This document shows, piece after piece, positions 59,511-64,000 of a stretch of 64,000 nucleotides of DNA. How positions within the stretch are numbered: position 1 is the first letter of the stretch; every line of letters starts with the position of its first letter. Below the pieces are notes generated by a model. The model had not been told where the DNA came from, did no database searches, and saw nothing but the letters and a program-made list of their open reading frames with translations. The translations under genes and the position numbers were made by a program. Origin of the DNA: Blasia pusilla (Eukaryota; Marchantiophyta; Marchantiopsida; Blasiales); NCBI GenBank assembly GCA_050084515.1, contig CM114275.1:10354001-10418000 (forward strand). Reading direction: 5' to 3'.

Positions 59511-60125
59511 GGAAGAGGAAAATAATTTAATTAATTACTTATTAATTTAATTTATTTATATTATAATAGGTGATTTTAGGTGTATAATAGAAAAATAAAT
59601 TTTATCCCCTAATTCATATTTTATGGGAAGGGAAAGTGAATTTTAATGGAGAAGGATTAGATAAGTAGATATTTTTTAAATTTTATTGAAGGGTGGAAGT
59701 ATTTAGGGGAGTGGGACATCAATTAAAATTTAATTGATAAGTGGAATTACTTAAAAGAGTAGGATTTTATTACTCTTATGAGATTTAAGAAAGTTGAATT
59801 TTTTTTAAAACAATAATTCAAGTTTGCTATTTTGGAAAAGGAAAATGAATTTGAATACAATAGAGAAATGATTTCATTAATTAAAATTAACTAAAAATTT
59901 AGTTAGTGGATGTTATTTTGGTTGGAAGAGTGAAAGGGGAATAATAGATAGTGTTCAAAATGTTATGGAGGAGTGAAATTATTTAGGGGAGATGAGTATT
60001 ATTTAAAAGTTAAATGTTTGTATTCTTTTTAGATCGAAAAAAGTTGAAATTTTAATTAAATTTTGAAACGAAAATTATGAAAAAAAACCATTCTCATTCG
60101 TAAGCACGAGCATGCTATCTAGTTG
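59500..60125 (+). repeat. AT-rich interspersed repeat family, copy 3
   Basis: Starts at the copia breakpoint with TTTGAGTGGAAGAGGAAAAT, matching GTTTGAGTGGAAGAGGAAAT at 17372. It then follows the same order of phrases (TATTATAATAGGTGAT, GGGAAGGGAAA, AAATTTTATTGAAGG, TTTAGGGGAG, TATTTTGG) and ends with GCACGAGCATGCTATCTAG, as in copy 1. The left half of copy 1 (17110-17300) corresponds to the right end here, so the family may be tandem or circularly arranged. Confidence 0.7.
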
Positions 60126-62035
60126 TCTTGACTATAGTTAAGACTATCAAGTTGATGACTATAGTTAAGTGGAAAGATCATAAGTTCAAGGATTTATGAA
60201 CAATGGTAAGTAGGAGTCCATCATCACATCTTAAATTTGTAGACTTGTTTGGATCAACTAACATTTCAAAGGTCTAATGTCTTAGCAAAGCCATGTGTGA
60301 GAGTTTTCTCAGTTCATAACATCACAAAGAAAAAATTTGGTTATTGACTAGGACTCTTGTTTTACAAGGACTTATTATCCATTATGAAAGCATGTTGGCT
60401 GCACCTAGCTGAAATATTCCTACAAACTCCGTCTACGTGTTGTACACCAGACCTGAAAAGTACATTTCTCCGAACGTGAATTTGCTTCAATAATTCATGG
60501 TACGATTTACTAGGTGCAGCTTTAGAACATTTTCGAGCTCCGAGGATCTTTGGTTCCCAACTGTTGGGGGAGATATGGCGAAGTTGGACGAATCAAAGCT
60601 GCATCTGGAGATCGCTTGCAGGGAGACTGCAAGTGAGGAGGGAAGAGATAGAATGGGCATGACGGGCACAAAGAGGAGTTAGACTTGACTAACACTTGAA
60701 AAATACGGTCAAAGATTGGGTGCGAGATAGTCCGCATGGGCCTTGAAGATGCCAGAGAAAGGTGCGGAGAACACTTTAAACCCCATACTCCACCTCCCAT
60801 TTCATGACTCTTTAGCCCAAAGGCAGGACAGCCATCTGCAGAACCCATTTCATCGCAAAAGTACCAAAAATTGTATGAGCGACTCTAGACTAAACACCCA
60901 GATCTTTGTTCTTACCAATCAATGGGATGTACAAGGTAGAAGAGTTACTTCGACTTAGACCTGTTGACTGTCACATTCTTTCAGGGAGATGGAATGTGGT
61001 ATGGGTACAGATACCCTTTTCAGAACTTTGAGCGTCTGCACTGAGTTCTGGTCAGCTTCAGGTCCAATTGTTCCAACACCAGGGCTTAGTCATCATTGTT
61101 TTCTTGCGAGGTAGTGATCACCAATTGGGTGTTCCGCGATGTTGTGGTCACACACTAGGTGATAGGACCCGTCACATTATCCGTTGCCATTTCACTGCAT
61201 TTGGCTTCCCTTCAAATAAGGAACAATCACATTATGGTGTGCAACATTTACTGGCAAAGAGGAAAAGCAGAAGATTTCAGAAAAGAAGGCATTCCCATGA
61301 CTCTGACAAGAGAGACAGAAATCCGAGCCTTTTGATAAGAGTATTGATCCCACAGCACCATCGTGGTTGTAGTCATGCAGGTGAAATGAGAACCCAACAC
61401 CATCAACAGGTATCCCTTAATCAAAGGAACCTGAAGTGGGGATAATATGAAAAGTCTCATTATGGTAATGAGAAACAGTCACAATTCACTAGATCAAGGA
61501 CCAAATCAGTATGCACATGTATTGGCAAGCAGAGTAGGGCACATAGGCACACTGTTTCACGGTTGGGCAGGACTTTATTGAAATCTGACACAAAAGTACT
61601 GTAAAAATTGGAGTGTACATCTCATCTAAGCTGCATGGAGAAACTATTAGCATTCTCCATGAAAGCCCTGCTTCAGGTCAAAGGCTTGTAACCTGTGTAC
61701 CAAACTGAAAAATATTGCACCTCTAAAACCTCAATCACTGTCCACTGCACACCTGCATAATCTCCCTCAATTTAATCAATATAGAGATGACAGGGGACTT
61801 ATACCCATGAGAGATCTCTTGTGAAATCGAACTCATTAAAAGAACCAACAGCTGTGCTCACAGTTGGGAATAAATGTCAAGACGATCTTGGAAGTTCTCC
61901 TCAAATTATAAGCTTGATACAAAGGAAAAAATCAAAATTCCTTTCTCATGTCTACACCTTCATGTGGAAGAAGAAATGAGAAGATCTTGCATTGAACCCT
62001 GCCATGAGAGCTGCACCTTCAAAAGTCGGCAGAAA
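60126..62035. other. Intergenic DNA 3' of the CCR4-type gene
   Basis: No recognisable coding motif. The right part should include the 3' UTR of the minus-strand deadenylase gene. Confidence 0.4.
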
Positions 62036-64000
62036 TTACTGATCTGCAAAACATAGTAGGAAGTGGGAGTAATTAAGCCCAAAGGCAGATTTCAGTTGTT
62101 GAGTCCCCACCAAGCATAGGAAGCATCAAGTCATACATTGTCCATTCTGTAGCAACATATTAAGCGTTCGTAGAAGGAATAACATCCTTCACTGAGGTAT
62201 GAGGCCATTGCAATGTTCATCTTAGTGGCCAATATTAAAGTTGATAGTGCACTTTGAAGGGATTTAGAAAATCCAATAAAATGAGGAAATGTAGGGTGAT
62301 GTAACTCACAACGAAATTCTGCAAGCAAGGCTATATGGTCTGAAGACCACTCCGGTGAGGGTAGGGCAGTATCCTTTCGCAAACTCTCCTCATCCAGTAG
62401 CTCCAGCAACGACTCAACCGCCAACGAATCAGCTGTTGACAATCACAAAATCAGTTCAACTGCAAGAGGAATATTTAAAAAGCTGGTACAAGAACAAGGG
62501 GAAAGTTGTTATTTTGACCACCATGAAAGTCTAACCAACCTCAACCAAAAAACCAAGCGGAATATTCACAGCTCTTGCAAACAGAGTTGAAGGAAAAATG
62601 AATTGGATGGAGAGCTCTCAGTCAAATCAGGACCACTTGAAAAATGATATGCAAAGAAGAATTGACACAGTTAGTGGAATGTAGGAAGGTAGTTGAATGA
62701 TTAATTTCCTAACCAGTGTAAAAGATGTAATCAAGGGTGCCCAGAAAATCCCGGGTACAGTTTGTAAAAAGAGGTTCATTGTTCCCTGAATCTATCCGTC
62801 GACGCTGACGCTCTGCACCACCCATTCTAGCAAATGCTGAGTAAGCACTGACCTGCATAACACGCTTTCAACTGTCAGAAGAAAACCTTTCTTCCACAAT
62901 TGTCATTCAGCTTATGAAAACTCATCCTCACTTCATGAAATACAAGACCATGATCTACACTGCAAAATTACACGAGAAGAACTGAGGTGTCTTACAATAA
63001 AAGGCAATTATTCTCATCAGACAGACACAATAGAAGGATTTTGAAATCTAAAAAAGTTACGAAACAAAGCATGAAACATCTCATCATGTGGGGGATGCAC
63101 ATAACTTTCCAGGACACCGTAATCAGACTCTTCCTACTTCCAAGTCTCCCATGTAGAATCCTGAGAACTAAATATGCACATCAGTTAATCAAATTACTCC
63201 CACATACTGCAGTCATAAGGAAGTCTTACCAAAGGTAATTGATGGCACAACTTGCTGAAAGGGCGCAAAATCCCAAGAGGGTCTGTGGCCAACTCTGGAT
63301 GAGTTGCTTCTACCCTACCCGTTGCCAGCAATGCATGGGGCGCACTGCCATTTATTCAACAATGGAAAACAAATCAGCTTATTGTATGGACAACTCTGAA
63401 AGTGAGATATAGTCAAGGCGGCTTTCTGAGCTAGATTTTAAAAGATGTCTTGAGAGCAAATGTCATGAGGGGCATGCATATGGGTGTAGGGTCTGAACAA
63501 ACCTTCCTGGCACAGAGTTGAAATCACCAGCAACCAACATTGGAATGTCAGCACTAGCGGCAATTTTCTCGAGTCCTTTTAGTAGCGTGTGCACCTAGGG
63601 ATGACGTACAAGAAAAAAAAGACTCCTCAGAACACAGGAGTGAGAATACAGGCATCCATTCCTCCTACATGCATGAGATTCTACAAAAGAATGAATCATT
63701 ACTAGCTCATGTCTTGAAGACCTACAATCCCTTAAAACTGTGCAATTGTAAGGAAGTTACCTGCCAAAGCTTTACATCCTTGAGCTCTGGGTTTGCATGT
63801 ATATGAGTATTTGCCTGAGATAAAATGCAAGGGAAGTCCACTTTATTTCCCAGCTCAACAGTCATTCCGTAGTGTAATTACTTGTATTGCACTACAATAT
63901 TGCAGGCAAGTCAGAAATGTATGGCATGACATGATATAATTAGATGAATGATACCATAGAGGTGATGAAGGCTGAAACCTAGACAGAATTTTCTGACGGG
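62036..64000 (-). CDS. CCR4: CCR4-type carbon catabolite repressor / poly(A) deadenylase, C-terminal half (gene continues past the right edge)
   Basis: Catalytic exonuclease-endonuclease-phosphatase (EEP) domain of the CCR4-NOT complex, which shortens mRNA poly(A) tails. Exons with GT-AG sites and matching phases: 63761-63814 (ANTHIHANPELKDVKLWQ), 63503-63594 (HTLLKGLEKIAASADIPMLV, AGDFNSVPG with the catalytic D and N), 63230-63344 (SAPHALLATGRVEATHPEL, DPLGILRPFSKLCHQLPL), 62714-62852 (SAYSAFARMGGAERQRRR, NEPLFTNCTRDFLGTLDYIF), 62310-62432 (ADSLAVESLLELLDEESLRK, PSPEWSSDHIALLAEFR with the catalytic SDH). A tiny last exon at 62036-62043 (adding Y-Q-stop) is possible. The leucine-rich-repeat or N-terminal part, if any, lies outside the window. 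No defect is seen. Confidence 0.93.

Noticed and set aside
1-64000. CRISPR arrays, rRNA or tRNA genes
   Set aside because: No regularly spaced short repeats of that type and no recognisable rRNA or tRNA sequence were seen by eye; tRNA genes would need a covariance-model scan to exclude.

Overview
The window looks like nuclear DNA of a streptophyte, most likely a land plant outside the seed plants, although I cannot name the species. Three intron-containing plant-type genes, low gene density, a short (CCCTAAA)n plant telomere motif and several kinds of plant retrotransposon support this. No bacterial, organellar or viral genome features are visible.

Layout. Bases 1-2.7 kb hold no gene I can recognise. 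From 2.7 to 10.06 kb (minus) is a DYRK-type protein kinase gene with at least nine exons. From 10.1 to 19 kb the DNA is intergenic and repeat-rich: a broken Ser/Pro-rich ORF at 11.4-12.0 kb, degenerate minisatellite DNA at 12.7-13.3 kb, a roughly 275-bp triplication at 14.3-15.0 kb and an AT-rich repeat at 17.1-18.0 kb. From 19.04 to 23.46 kb (plus) is a complete six-exon gene for an ERD2-like (KDEL-receptor-family) membrane protein. From about 24.6 to 48.66 kb lies one R2-type (restriction-like endonuclease) LINE cut into three pieces by two copies of one Ty3/gypsy-type retrotransposon. From 48.7 to 60.1 kb are unrecognised intergenic DNA, a truncated Ty1/copia element and more copies of local repeats. 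From 62.0 kb to the right edge (minus) is the 3' half of a CCR4-type deadenylase gene.

The notable system is the gypsy-type element (copy 1, 25364-35626; copy 2, 36811-47146, both reading on the minus strand). Its order is gag with zinc knuckles, aspartic protease, a C5-cytosine DNA methyltransferase with motifs in the order I to X, reverse transcriptase, RNase H, DDE integrase, and a PHD finger at the end of pol. It therefore carries both a chromatin writer and a chromatin reader. Its termini are not ordinary LTRs. They are arranged A1-internal-B1-A2-B2, the split-direct-repeat layout known from tyrosine-recombinase retroelements, although this element encodes a DDE integrase. The interrupted LINE reading frame fixes both ends of both copies almost to the base. 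Neither copy is intact: both carry frameshifts and copy 2 has lost the gag start codon.

All functional statements rest on motif reading by eye. No database search was run.
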